NCBI GenBank assembly: GCA_963204975.1
Contig: CAUJJC010000040.1
Span: 1-60,134, forward strand
Length of the DNA: 60,134 nucleotides
Origin: Verrucomicrobiota bacterium
Lineage (GTDB): Bacteria > Verrucomicrobiota > Verrucomicrobiia > Verrucomicrobiales > Verrucomicrobiaceae
Direction: 5' to 3'
Under the pieces are notes generated by a model, which was not told the origin of the DNA, did no database searches, and saw only the letters and a program-made list of their open reading frames with translations. Below, in pieces: positions 8,683-17,531 of the stretch. Position numbers and translations under genes: made by a program. The first letter of the stretch is position 1. Every line of letters starts with the position of its first letter.

Positions 8683-10332
8683 ATGTCAAAACAAGAATCG
8701 AGCAAAGACCACCATGAGCATCACGTCGCCAAGCTCGTGGCCAAAAAGAAGCCCTCTCTGCTAGGTCGGCTAAAAGAGAAGCTCAAATCCGGCATCACAA
8801 AGCTCACCGGCATCGGCAAAAAGAAGGCAGAGGTCGCTGAAAAGCCACAGGCCCGGGCGGACAGAGGTCCTCGAGCCCCTCGCGAGCACAGCCCAGAAAA
8901 GCGTCACGACAAGCCGCGCCCTGAGCGAAGCGAACGTCCAGCCGAGCGCACAGGTGACCGTCCAGGTGGTCGCGAACGTGAGCGCAGTGGTGGCCGCAAT
9001 GGACGAGGTGGTAAAGGCCGTGATGGTGGCCGTAATCGCATGGCCGACGAGGAAAGAGAGGAGCGTCCGAAGACAAAGTTTGCTCCTGAGCCGCCGCCGC
9101 CCGCCCCTCCCGTGCCAGAGGGTCCATTCCCAGAGGCTTTTGAAGCTCTCGGCTTCTCTCCTGCCGTGCTCGCGGGCATTCGCGATCTTGGTTATGCCAC
9201 GCCCACGGAGATTCAGACTCGCGCGGCCCCTGTCGTGCTCGAAGGCAAGGACGTGATCGGAGCCTCACAAACGGGCACCGGCAAAACGGCAGCTTTTGGA
9301 TTGCCTGCGCTTACAAAACTGGGCGCGCCTGGAAAGCTGCGCTGCCTGATCCTGGAACCCACGCGCGAGCTGGCCGCCCAGGTGGTGGAAGCTTTCGAGC
9401 GCCTGAGCGCTCACACTGGTCTCCGCACCCTGCTCGTTCATGGCGGCGTCGGCTACGGCAAGCAACGCGAAGGCCTGGAGAAGGGCGTCGATATCGTGGT
9501 GGCCACGCCAGGACGCTTGCTGGACTTCCTCCAGGAAGGCACGGTGTCGCTCGATACGATCGACATCCTCATCCTTGATGAAGTTGATCGGATGTTGGAC
9601 ATGGGCTTCCTGCCCGATGTCCGCCGGATCGTGGAAAGGACGCCGAAGTCGCGCCAGACCCTGTTCTTCAGTGCGACGATGCCGCCGCAGATCAAGTCGC
9701 TGGCCGACTGGGCACTCCGGGAACCCGTGAGCATCGAAGTAGGCCTGCGCTTCTCGCCTGCAGAAACCGTCAGCCACTACCTGTATCCCGTCGCCGGCGA
9801 GCAGCGTGAGGAATTGCTCCTCGCCATCCTGAAGCAGACGCACTTCCATAGCGTGATGATCTTCACCCGCATGAAAGTGCAGGCGGACAAGCTCTTCGCC
9901 AATCTCAAGGCGATGGGCGAATACAAGTGCGCCGTGATGCATGGCGATATCGCCCAGCGTGATCGCGAGAAGGCGCTCAAGGACTTCCGCGAAGGCACCT
10001 GCGAGGTGATCGTGGCGACTGACCTCGCAGCTCGCGGGCTCGACATCAGCGGCGTCACGCACGTCATCAATTTCAATGTGCCAGACAATCCCGAGGACTA
10101 CGTCCATCGCATCGGACGCACCGGTCGTGCGCAGAAAGAAGGCGATGCGTTCACGCTGTTCGCCGCAGATGAAATGAAGCAGGTGGAAGCCATCGAGAAT
10201 CTCATCAAGCGCAAGATCGAGCGCCGCAAGCTGGAGAGCTTCAACTACAAATACACCTCCATTCTGGATGATGAGAGCCATGCCCGCAGCGTAATGCGCA
10301 CAGGGCGCGGCACGGTGCGTCGGCGGAAGTAG
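8683..10332 (+). CDS. DEAD-box-family ATP-dependent RNA helicase with basic N-terminal extension
   Basis: This 549-residue protein remodels RNA using ATP. Start ATG 8683 (MSKQESSKDHH) is preferred over the in-frame ATG at 8635, which lies in a predicted hairpin loop. Residues 1-140 are a low-complexity extension very rich in Arg, Lys, Glu and Gly, plausibly an RNA-binding arm. The core follows in order: Q motif (ATPTEIQ), motif I ASQTGTGKT (residue 194), PTRELA, TPGR, motif II DEVD (residues 299-302), SAT, ATDLAARGLD and HRIGRTGR. Motif II normally reads DEAD; Ala to Val at the third position is conservative and the metal-binding acidic residues are kept, so activity is expected. It resembles the RhlE group, but I do not assign a gene name. 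Confidence 0.95.
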   Translation: MSKQESSKDHHEHHVAKLVAKKKPSLLGRLKEKLKSGITKLTGIGKKKAEVAEKPQARADRGPRAPREHSPEKRHDKPRPERSERPAERTGDRPGGRERERSGGRNGRGGKGRDGGRNRMADEEREERPKTKFAPEPPPPAPPVPEGPFPEAFEALGFSPAVLAGIRDLGYATPTEIQTRAAPVVLEGKDVIGASQTGTGKTAAFGLPALTKLGAPGKLRCLILEPTRELAAQVVEAFERLSAHTGLRTLLVHGGVGYGKQREGLEKGVDIVVATPGRLLDFLQEGTVSLDTIDILILDEVDRMLDMGFLPDVRRIVERTPKSRQTLFFSATMPPQIKSLADWALREPVSIEVGLRFSPAETVSHYLYPVAGEQREELLLAILKQTHFHSVMIFTRMKVQADKLFANLKAMGEYKCAVMHGDIAQRDREKALKDFREGTCEVIVATDLAARGLDISGVTHVINFNVPDNPEDYVHRIGRTGRAQKEGDAFTLFAADEMKQVEAIENLIKRKIERRKLESFNYKYTSILDDESHARSVMRTGRGTVRRRK

Positions 10333-10413
10333 GTTGTGTTCAGGAACTGCGGTGTGAAAAATCACCGCAAACCTTCTCGCATTCAGCGGGCGAGTGGCTA
10401 ACTGCCTTTACCC

Positions 10414-11052
10414 ATGAAAACGCTGCGTGTTCTGCTTCCCGCCCTTGTTGTTGGTCTCGCCTCCTGTCAGGTCGCTTACTACGCGGCGATGGAGCAGTTC
10501 GGCATCGAGAAGCGTGACTTGCTGAAAAAGGCCGTCGCCGCCGTGCGGCAAGATCAAAAAGAAGCGGGCAAGGAATTCCAGGATGCGCTCACGCAGTTGA
10601 AGGCGCTCTACGGCTTCAACGGTGGCAACCTCGAAGCCGGCTACAACAAGTTCAAAGCGGAATACGAGGACTGCGATGCGCAGGCGAAACAGGTCAGCAG
10701 TCGCATCAAGGAGATGGACCGTGTGGCGCGTGATCTCTTCCGTGAATGGGAGAAGGAGATTGCCGAAATCAGCACGCCAGCGCTGGCAGCGGACAGCCGG
10801 ATGAAGCTCAGCACCACACGCCAGCGATTCGAGGTGCTCTCGGCCAATCTACATTCGTCCGAGGCGAGCATGGCACCCGTGTTGCGCCAGTTCCGTGATC
10901 AGGTGCTTTATCTGAAGCACAATCTCAACGCTGCCGCGATTGGCTCGCTGCGCACCACGGCGGATGGCATTCAGGCAGACATTCAGTTGCTCCTTGGTCG
11001 GCTGGACCAGTCGGTGCGCGAGGCTGATGCGTTCATCGGTTCACTGCGCTGA
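10414..11052 (+). CDS. DUF2959-family lipoprotein
   Basis: This 212-residue protein has a short signal peptide with a lipobox (GLASC, Cys19). The body matches my recollection of the DUF2959 family: FGIEKRDLLKKAVAAVRQDQ, a glycine-containing NGGNLEAGYNKF segment and DLFREWEKEI, in a long, strongly alpha-helical, coiled-coil-like chain. These proteins are common in marine and PVC bacteria and have no known function. The gene sits between the helicase and the CorA-like transporter on the same strand with gaps of 81 and 105 bases, so an operon is possible but not shown. Confidence 0.87.
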   Translation: MKTLRVLLPALVVGLASCQVAYYAAMEQFGIEKRDLLKKAVAAVRQDQKEAGKEFQDALTQLKALYGFNGGNLEAGYNKFKAEYEDCDAQAKQVSSRIKEMDRVARDLFREWEKEIAEISTPALAADSRMKLSTTRQRFEVLSANLHSSEASMAPVLRQFRDQVLYLKHNLNAAAIGSLRTTADGIQADIQLLLGRLDQSVREADAFIGSLR

Positions 11053-11157
11053 TTCACGGCCTGAAGACGAATCCCGATCTGACCAGATAAGAACAATTCA
11101 AGATGGCATTGCGCGGGTCAGTGGTTAGCTTTCCCGCCCGTCTGAAAAAAAGCCCCC

Positions 11158-12135
11158 ATGGTCCGTCTCATCACCCAGCAAGGTCAGTTGATTGACTGGA
11201 ACGACGAGAAGTTGCATCCCTTCCCGGACAACCTCGTCTTCCTGGATCTCTTCAATCCCTCGCGCCCGGAAGAGCTGGAGTCGGAGAAGTGGCTGGAATA
11301 CTCACTCCCGACGCGGGAAGAAATGCAGGAGATTGAGGAGTCCAGCCGACTCTACATGGAGAACCAGGTGCTCTACATGACGGCGTGGGTGCCTGTGGGT
11401 CTTGAATCCCAGGAGCCTGACAATACGGCCATCTCCTTCGTGCTGGGCCAGGACTGCCTCACGACCGTTCGCTACGCTGATCCTCATGCCTTCCGCACGC
11501 TCGTGGAGCATGCGAAGCGCCAATGCACCACACCGGTTTCCAGCGATGCCATGTTTCTGCTGCTTGCCGAGCTGATCGTGGCGCGCATCGCGGATGCTTT
11601 GCAAGGCGTGGAGAGTGATTTGAAGCACGTCTGCCGTGACATCTTCGCCCTCAATCCTCACAAAGCTCATGCCGGTGCGGAAGAGTTGCTCGCCGATGTG
11701 GTGAAGCTCCTCGGACGCCGCAGCGCGCTGGTAGCCAATCTGCGTGAGAGCCTCGTGAGCATGAACCGCATGCTCTCTTACTTCCTCAACAACGCGGCTA
11801 CCTGGATGCGCCCTGAACTGGCGGCTTCCTTCCGCAGCGTGGTCCGAGACATTCGCTCGCTTGATGATTACACGAATCAGCAGACCCAGGAGATGACCTT
11901 CCTGCTGGAAAGCACGCTGGGCCTGATCAACATCCAGCAGAACCAGATCATCAAAATCTTCACCGTCGCCTCCGTGCTCTTCATGCCGCCCACGCTGATC
12001 GCGAGCATTTACGGCATGAACTTTGAGCACATGCCGGAACTCAAGTGGCTGGCCGGTTATCCCATGGTGATCATGCTCATGATCATGTCGGCCATCGGAC
12101 CGATCTGGTTCTTCCGTCGGAAGGGCTTGCTGTAG
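11158..12135 (+). CDS. corA: CorA-family divalent cation transporter
   Basis: This 325-residue protein carries the family signature YGMNF at the end of the first of two C-terminal membrane helices. A short acidic loop (EHMPEL) and the last helix follow, ending in the basic tail FFRRKGLL. The N-terminal two thirds is the soluble alpha/beta funnel and long helix expected of CorA. It forms homopentameric Mg2+/Co2+ channels in the inner membrane. The substrate is inferred from family; a ZntB-like efflux role cannot be excluded. It converges on the protease gene, with 4 bases between the two stop codons. Confidence 0.93.
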   Translation: MVRLITQQGQLIDWNDEKLHPFPDNLVFLDLFNPSRPEELESEKWLEYSLPTREEMQEIEESSRLYMENQVLYMTAWVPVGLESQEPDNTAISFVLGQDCLTTVRYADPHAFRTLVEHAKRQCTTPVSSDAMFLLLAELIVARIADALQGVESDLKHVCRDIFALNPHKAHAGAEELLADVVKLLGRRSALVANLRESLVSMNRMLSYFLNNAATWMRPELAASFRSVVRDIRSLDDYTNQQTQEMTFLLESTLGLINIQQNQIIKIFTVASVLFMPPTLIASIYGMNFEHMPELKWLAGYPMVIMLMIMSAIGPIWFFRRKGLL

Positions 12136-12139
12136 CGAA

Positions 12140-13258
12140 TCAACTCGCACCCATTGCTTTCATGCGTTGCCGCAGGGCCGAGCGCACGAGCAGAGCTTCG
12201 CCGACGTTCTCGGCGGTAAGCAGGCCCACCATTTTTTCGCTGATGGGATCAATGACCGGGATGGCCGGGCAGGCGCTCGCCTTGAGCTTCGCCATCGCTT
12301 GCACCAAGGACATGCGCGGCTCCACGGACTCGATGCAGGGCTCAATCACGAGTTGGGCCGGGTAGCCAGGGCCGTGATCGGCCAGCGCTGGAATGAGCCG
12401 CCTGCGAGTGAGCACGCCCATCATCGCTCCCTGCTCGTCCAGCACCGGGAAGTCATGCTGAGTGCCCGCCAGCAGCAGCTCCACAGCCTCACGTAGCACC
12501 GCATTGGAGGGCAGTGTGTGGAATTCCGTCTGCATCGCATCGCCCACCAGCATGTGGCCCGCAGCTTCTTCTTCCTCGACGACTGATGCCTCCTGCCCGG
12601 CGGCGAAAAAGACAAAGAACGCGATGAGCACCAGCATGGGCTGAAGTCGGCTGTTCATCACCATGTCCATCACCACCAGCACGGCAATGGTCTGGCCGAT
12701 CGTCGCCGCCCATCGGGTGGCCTTGGCATAATCAGACACCACCATCGCCAGCAGCGCCCGGAGGACGCGACCTCCATCCATCGGGAAGGCGGGGATCAGG
12801 TTGAAGGCGACCATCAGGAGGTTCCAGTTCATGAGCACCTGCCAGAACCCAAGAGAATCGGACAGCATCACTTCGGGAGTGAACGACTTTGGCCAGCCAA
12901 CAAAGATCCCGATCACGATGGCGATGACCACATTGACCAGAGGCCCGCAAATGGCCACGACCAGTTCGTGAACCGGATGACGCGGCATGCGCTCCAGCCT
13001 GGCCACCCCGCCGATGGGCAGCAGCGTGATGTCCGGCGTGCGAATGCCGTAACGCCTGGCCGCCGTGACGTGCCCGAACTCATGCAGCAGCACGCAGGAA
13101 AACATCGCACAAACGAGTGCCATGGCCTCCAGCATCCCCGGCACTCCCGCACCTTGACCCAGAGCCTGCCAGCCAACGAAGGCCAGCAGAAGGAGAAACG
13201 TGGCGTGAATCCGCACCTCGGTTCCCGCGACAGTGAAGATGTGAAAGGACCAGCGCAT
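12140..13258 (-). CDS. Site-2-type (M50) membrane metalloprotease with CBS pair
   Basis: This 372-residue intramembrane zinc protease has H-E-F-G-H at residues 59-63 (zinc ligands and catalytic Glu) in a hydrophobic helix. A second motif, NLIPAFPMDGGR, supplies Asp161 as third zinc ligand. Five to six membrane segments occupy residues 15-225. Residues about 245-365 form two CBS domains (DFPVLDEQGAMMGVLTRR; ACPAIPVIDPISEKMVGLLT), typical of the M50B subfamily with adenosine-nucleotide sensing. The substrate is unknown; such enzymes often cleave membrane-bound anti-sigma factors. It is transcribed away from accB across a 170-base region that contains an inverted repeat. Confidence 0.94.
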   Translation of the reverse strand: MRWSFHIFTVAGTEVRIHATFLLLLAFVGWQALGQGAGVPGMLEAMALVCAMFSCVLLHEFGHVTAARRYGIRTPDITLLPIGGVARLERMPRHPVHELVVAICGPLVNVVIAIVIGIFVGWPKSFTPEVMLSDSLGFWQVLMNWNLLMVAFNLIPAFPMDGGRVLRALLAMVVSDYAKATRWAATIGQTIAVLVVMDMVMNSRLQPMLVLIAFFVFFAAGQEASVVEEEEAAGHMLVGDAMQTEFHTLPSNAVLREAVELLLAGTQHDFPVLDEQGAMMGVLTRRRLIPALADHGPGYPAQLVIEPCIESVEPRMSLVQAMAKLKASACPAIPVIDPISEKMVGLLTAENVGEALLVRSALRQRMKAMGAS

Positions 13259-13303
13259 GTGGTTCCCACGCTAAGCCTTGAAAAACAAAATGCCAGCATC
13301 CTC

Positions 13304-13370
13304 GCAGAACAGGTTTCATCGTTCGTCCTGCCATTCTCCGATAAGGCATTTCGCCTTGGGGCTGTTCTGC
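13304..13370. promoter_or_regulatory. Nested inverted repeat upstream of accB
   Basis: Outer arms 13304-13312 (GCAGAACAG) and 13362-13370 (CTGTTCTGC) are perfectly complementary over 9 bases. An inner perfect hairpin AAGGC-ATTTC-GCCTT lies at 13343-13357. The structure ends 58 bases before the accB start and lies in the divergent region shared with the protease gene, so it could be an operator or a structured leader. No T-tract follows, which argues against a terminator. Confidence 0.5.
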
Positions 13371-13428
13371 GTCCCTGCCCCGCCTTTGCCCTTGCCTTTG
13401 TTTCGATCTCGTTTCAGGATCACGCGTC

Positions 13429-13968
13429 ATGGCTGACAAGAAATCCACTCCCTCCCCTCAGACCGCCGCAGCGAATCTGGACCTCACCGAGATCACCCAG
13501 ATCGTTGATTTGATGGCGAAGAACGACATCACCTTCTTCCAGCTTGAGCGCGCGGATGCCAGCATCCAGCTCCGTCGTGGTCACGACATGGATGCTCTCA
13601 AGGATCTGCTTTCCAAGCTCCCGGCCTCCCAGCCTCAGGTGGTTTATGGTGGCGGCGTTCCCGCAGCAGCCCCTGCACCCGCTGCCGCTGCTCCGGCACC
13701 TGTCGCGGCCAAGGCGGAATCCTCTACGGTAATGGGTCCCACCATCAACTCACCCATGGTCGGCACCTTCTATCGCTCCTCGGCACCTGGCGAAAAGTCC
13801 TTCGTGAACGTTGGCGATCAAGTCGATGCCAACACCACCGTCTGCATCATTGAGGCGATGAAGGTCATGAATGAAATCAAGGCCGAGACCAGCGGCGTGA
13901 TCGCCCGCATTCTCACCGAAGACGGCAAGCCTGTGCAATACGGCCAGCCGCTGTTTGAACTGAAGTAG
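13429..13968 (+). CDS. accB: Biotin carboxyl carrier protein of acetyl-CoA carboxylase
   Basis: This 179-residue carrier swings a biotin between the carboxylase and carboxyltransferase sites in malonyl-CoA synthesis. Residues about 17-65 are the N-terminal domain (DLTEITQIVDLMAKNDI). An Ala/Pro-rich hinge covers 75-98. Residues 105-179 are the biotinyl domain, with EAMKVMNEI and the biotin-accepting Lys145. Length and order fit the family. It is followed by accC after 113 bases, the usual accBC pairing, here with an inverted repeat in the spacer. Confidence 0.97.
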   Translation: MADKKSTPSPQTAAANLDLTEITQIVDLMAKNDITFFQLERADASIQLRRGHDMDALKDLLSKLPASQPQVVYGGGVPAAAPAPAAAAPAPVAAKAESSTVMGPTINSPMVGTFYRSSAPGEKSFVNVGDQVDANTTVCIIEAMKVMNEIKAETSGVIARILTEDGKPVQYGQPLFELK

Positions 13969-13992
13969 CGCTCCGCACAGGGACAAGGAACT

Positions 13993-14061
13993 AGGGGAAA
14001 AGGGATAAGGCTCTGAATGCCGAGCCCGGCTCCGACAGAAAGTCCTTTTCCCTTTTCCCTT
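13993..14061. repeat. Imperfect purine/pyrimidine inverted repeat between accB and accC
   Basis: The left arm 13993-14010 (AGGGGAAAAGGGATAAGG) and right arm 14044-14061 (CCTTTTCCCTTTTCCCTT) are complementary at 16 of 18 positions. The loop is 33 bases and GC-rich, and contains GAGCC-C-GGCTC at its centre. The arms are homopurine/homopyrimidine, and a second similar pyrimidine run continues to 14077. It may be an mRNA stem inside the accBC transcript or a dispersed intergenic repeat; one copy cannot decide. Confidence 0.6.
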
Positions 14062-14081
14062 ACCTCTTATCCCTCCTCGAG

Positions 14082-15443
14082 ATGTTCAAAAAAGTCCTCG
14101 TAGCCAATCGTGGCGAGATCGCCCTCCGCATCATCCGTGCCTGCAAAGAACTGGATGTCAAAACGGTCGCCGTTTACTCCGAAGCGGATGTCGATTCGAT
14201 GCACGTTCAGCTCGCTGATGAAGCCATCTGCATCGGACCCGGCCCCAGCACGGAAAGCTACCTCAAGATCCCCCGCATCATCGCGGCAGCCGAGATCGCG
14301 AACGTTGATGCCATTCACCCCGGCTACGGCTTCCTGAGCGAGCGCGCCAATTTCGCGGAGATCTGCCGCGAGTGTAAGATCAAGTTCATCGGCCCCTCGC
14401 CTGAAGTCATCAGCATGATGGGCGATAAGAACACCGCCCGTGCCATGGCGCTGAAGTCCGGCGTGCCGATCACGCCCGGCTCCGATGGTATTCTTCAGAG
14501 CGAGGAAGAAGCCTTCGAGGTCGCCCGCAAACTTGGCTACCCCGTGATGATCAAGGCCACGGCTGGTGGCGGCGGACGCGGGATGCGCCCTGTTTTGAAC
14601 GAGGCCACGCTGCGCAGCATGTATCAGCAGGCCAGCCAGGAAGCACTCAAGTGCTTCGGTGACGGCTCGCTCTACATGGAAAAGCTGGTCGAGAAGCCGC
14701 ATCACATCGAGTTCCAGATGGTCGCCGATAGCAAAGGCAACGTGGTTCACCTGGGCGAGCGCGATTGCTCGATGCAGCGTCGCAACCAGAAGATCATCGA
14801 GGAGTGCCCCTCGCCCAAGGTCAGTGATGACCTACGCAAGCGCATGGGCGAAGCCAGCATCAAGCTGTGCAAAGAGATCGGCTACGAGAACTGCGGCACC
14901 ATCGAGTATCTAGTCGATAACGACGGCAAGAACTTCTACTTCATGGAGATGAACACCCGTATTCAGGTGGAACATCCGATCACCGAGGAAGTTTATGGCT
15001 GCGACCTGATCAAAGAACAGATCCAGATCGCCGCTGGTTGGGAACTCAGCCACCATGTGCGCAACGCCACCGTGCGCGGCCACGCCATCGAGTGCCGTAT
15101 CAACGCTGAGGACCCGTTCCGCAACTTCGCCCCCAGCCCTGGCCGCATCAATCTCTGGTATGCCTCCGGTGGTCGTGGCGTGCGCGTGGATACTCACGTC
15201 TATGCCGGCTACGAAGTGCCTCCACACTACGATTCGATGATCGCCAAGCTGATTGTCACCGGTGCCACTCGCGACATCGCCATCAAGCGCATGAGACGCG
15301 CGCTCGGCGAGTTCATGATCGACGGCATCAAGACCACGATCCCGCTGCAAAGCAAGATCATCACCACCAGCGACTTCAAGAGCGGCAACTACGACATCAC
15401 CTGGGTGGAGAGCTTCCTTCGTGAGGAAGGCCTGAAGGTCTAG
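14082..15443 (+). CDS. accC: Biotin carboxylase subunit of acetyl-CoA carboxylase
   Basis: This 453-residue enzyme carboxylates the biotin of AccB using ATP and bicarbonate. The biotin carboxylase N-domain begins [20 protein letters not shown]. The ATP-grasp domain contains the glycine-rich loop [11 protein letters not shown], followed by EKPHHIEFQ and the metal-binding [16 protein letters not shown]. The C-domain carries ECRINAEDP and the terminal [10 protein letters not shown]. Length is standard. It is coupled with accB; the accA/accD subunits are not in the window. Confidence 0.98.
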   Translation: MFKKVLVANRGEIALRIIRACKELDVKTVAVYSEADVDSMHVQLADEAICIGPGPSTESYLKIPRIIAAAEIANVDAIHPGYGFLSERANFAEICRECKIKFIGPSPEVISMMGDKNTARAMALKSGVPITPGSDGILQSEEEAFEVARKLGYPVMIKATAGGGGRGMRPVLNEATLRSMYQQASQEALKCFGDGSLYMEKLVEKPHHIEFQMVADSKGNVVHLGERDCSMQRRNQKIIEECPSPKVSDDLRKRMGEASIKLCKEIGYENCGTIEYLVDNDGKNFYFMEMNTRIQVEHPITEEVYGCDLIKEQIQIAAGWELSHHVRNATVRGHAIECRINAEDPFRNFAPSPGRINLWYASGGRGVRVDTHVYAGYEVPPHYDSMIAKLIVTGATRDIAIKRMRRALGEFMIDGIKTTIPLQSKIITTSDFKSGNYDITWVESFLREEGLKV

Positions 15444-15455
15444 AGCACATTTTCT

Positions 15456-17387
15456 TTATGGGTTGGCTCCGGCTGTCACTCGTGACAGCCGATCTCGCAG
15501 CACGAGAGCTTCGTGAGGTTTGGGATTGAGAGCCAGCGCTTTGCGCACATGAGACGCTGCGAGATCCTTCGCTCCCGTTGCTTCAAAGATGGAACTCAAG
15601 GCCATGTGAGGTCCTGGTTGGTCAGGCATGGCATCGGCGCTTCGCTTCAGCACGCGGACGCCATCGTCAATACGGCCCAGCCCGACGTAGGCGGCTGCCA
15701 GCGTGCCTTGGATCATGATGGTGCCATTGGCCGAGGGTTTGCGTGCGAGGAACTCCTCGCAGACCCGCACCGCCTGGCGGTGGGACTTCATCTGATTCAG
15801 TGTGCTGGCGAGGTAGATGTGGCCGAGTTCGAAGTCAGGCTTCACCTCCAGCAGACGGTGGTAAGTCTCGACCGCCTTCACATACTGACCAGCGAGATGA
15901 TACTGGTAGGCTAGGTTGGCGAGCGGACGGAAGCTGTCCGGGCTCTTGGCCACCGTATCCTCCCAGAGTTTCACGCTGCTGCTCCAGACTTGATTTCGCT
16001 GGCAGGTCAGTGTTGCAAGGATCGCGGCCAGACCTGCTGCCATCATAACGGCATGGCGCTGTCGTTCGGGGCTGGTGGTCCATCGCTCTCGAACCCAATC
16101 CATCAGACAGCCGAAGGCGATGAAGATGCCGATCGAAGGCAAATACGCCCGGTGCTCGGCCATCAAGTCCGGCAAAGGGACCAAGCCCGAGGAGATCGAA
16201 ATCGTGGCAAAGAACCAAACCACACAAGCCGCGATGCATGCCATGCGCGCGTCGTCCTTGAATCGCCGCCATCCCCAGACCGACAAGCCTAACATCCCAG
16301 CAAACACCAAAATCGACCTCAGCACCGGCCACTCAAATATGGAAGTGCTCAGAGGCCACGCCGGATCAAGGTTGAGTCCTGTAGGCACGAACAGCCGCCG
16401 CAGGTAGCTGGCGACTACAGAGCACTGGCTCAGCACGTAATGCCAGTGGGACATGGGCTCTTCCTTGGAGTTAGCCAGATAGATGGCATCGCGCAGGGAC
16501 CAATCACCGCTGTGCTGTGCCCAGGTGGTCAGCAGCACAAGCCCAGGCACCACCGGCAGACAGAGCAGCAAGGGAAGCCCGCGTCTGACAGCAGCCTTCC
16601 AAGGTGTCTGGCGCACAACCATGTCGAGAAAGACCGCCATCACAGGGGCCGTCACGGTGCATTCCTTGGTCATCATGCCCAGCAGCATGGCCGTTACCGC
16701 ACCGCCGATCAGCCACTTCCGACGACGACGGGAAGCCTCATCGTTCGATTCAAAGTGAAGCCACAGAGCCGTGAGATAGAACAAGGTCGCGAGCGAGGTG
16801 AAGCGCTGAGCAATGTAGGTCACGGATTCGATAGCCATCGGGTGAACGGCGAAGAGCACAGCGGCGGCCAGAGCGATGAACTGTCTGCTCTCACGGCTTG
16901 ATCGCTGGCGCAGCAACTGGCCCACGATGGCGAAGATGAGGGTCGCGTTGCCAATGTGAATGGCCACGTTAATGAGCCGGTAGCTTTCAGGCGCGAAGCC
17001 ACTGAGTTCATAGTTCAGGCGAAACGATGCATACGCCACGGGGCGCAGGATGAGATTGGTCGCCAGATCAGCATTGAGTCCCCAGGCTTCGCCTTGCTTC
17101 ACCAGCCCTGGCAAGTCGGTGAACCAACTGAACAGCTTCGGATCGGTGAAGAGCGGGTTGTTCCGAAGATACACATCGTCATCGAAAACCATCGGAAAGC
17201 CCAGCGTCCAGCCGTAGAGACAGGAGCAGATCAGGGCGAGGAAAATCGCCACCTGCCAGACGCTTAGCTCTGCCCACCATGCCGCCGCGACCTCGGGCAG
17301 CTTGGCCGGTTCAGCGGGCGGGCTTGACTGGGCTGGCGCACGGCGTTTGCGAAGTGTTCGTGAGGATCGGGACAAGGGAGGGGGCAT
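15456..17387 (-). CDS. Polytopic membrane protein with C-terminal TPRs (GT-C/TMTC-like)
   Basis: This 643-residue protein has a Pro/Arg-rich cytoplasmic N-tail and the first membrane helix at about residues 45-65. An acidic loop FPMVFDDDVYLRNNP follows, a position typical of the metal/donor-binding DD motif of GT-C glycosyltransferases such as the PMT and TMTC families. Roughly ten further membrane segments reach residue 460. The remaining 180 residues are TPR repeats (PLANLAYQYHLAGQYVKAVE and similar). It may transfer a lipid-linked sugar to exported proteins; the activity is inferred from topology only. Its 3' end converges on accC with 12 bases between stop codons. Confidence 0.87.
   Translation of the reverse strand: MPPPLSRSSRTLRKRRAPAQSSPPAEPAKLPEVAAAWWAELSVWQVAIFLALICSCLYGWTLGFPMVFDDDVYLRNNPLFTDPKLFSWFTDLPGLVKQGEAWGLNADLATNLILRPVAYASFRLNYELSGFAPESYRLINVAIHIGNATLIFAIVGQLLRQRSSRESRQFIALAAAVLFAVHPMAIESVTYIAQRFTSLATLFYLTALWLHFESNDEASRRRRKWLIGGAVTAMLLGMMTKECTVTAPVMAVFLDMVVRQTPWKAAVRRGLPLLLCLPVVPGLVLLTTWAQHSGDWSLRDAIYLANSKEEPMSHWHYVLSQCSVVASYLRRLFVPTGLNLDPAWPLSTSIFEWPVLRSILVFAGMLGLSVWGWRRFKDDARMACIAACVVWFFATISISSGLVPLPDLMAEHRAYLPSIGIFIAFGCLMDWVRERWTTSPERQRHAVMMAAGLAAILATLTCQRNQVWSSSVKLWEDTVAKSPDSFRPLANLAYQYHLAGQYVKAVETYHRLLEVKPDFELGHIYLASTLNQMKSHRQAVRVCEEFLARKPSANGTIMIQGTLAAAYVGLGRIDDGVRVLKRSADAMPDQPGPHMALSSIFEATGAKDLAASHVRKALALNPKPHEALVLRDRLSRVTAGANP
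15470..15491. terminator. Perfect hairpin at convergent ends of accC and TPR gene
   Basis: CGGCTGTCAC-TC-GTGACAGCCG is a perfect palindromic hairpin of at least 9 base pairs. It starts 27 bases after the accC stop and lies within the last codons of the convergent TPR gene. No T-run follows on the plus strand; a TTTCTTTA stretch is on the other side. It may act as a weak two-way terminator or protect mRNA 3' ends. Confidence 0.45.
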
Positions 17388-17531
17388 GGAAGCAATGCAA
17401 TAATCCGCCCTTCACCCGCTCAAAACATCTGGCTTCCATTGTGGCGGTGAGATGGACAATAGCGAAGACCAGCATCTGATGCATGGATGCGCGATTGCCT
17501 CTCGTTCATCTCGCGCCAACATCTTCTCACC

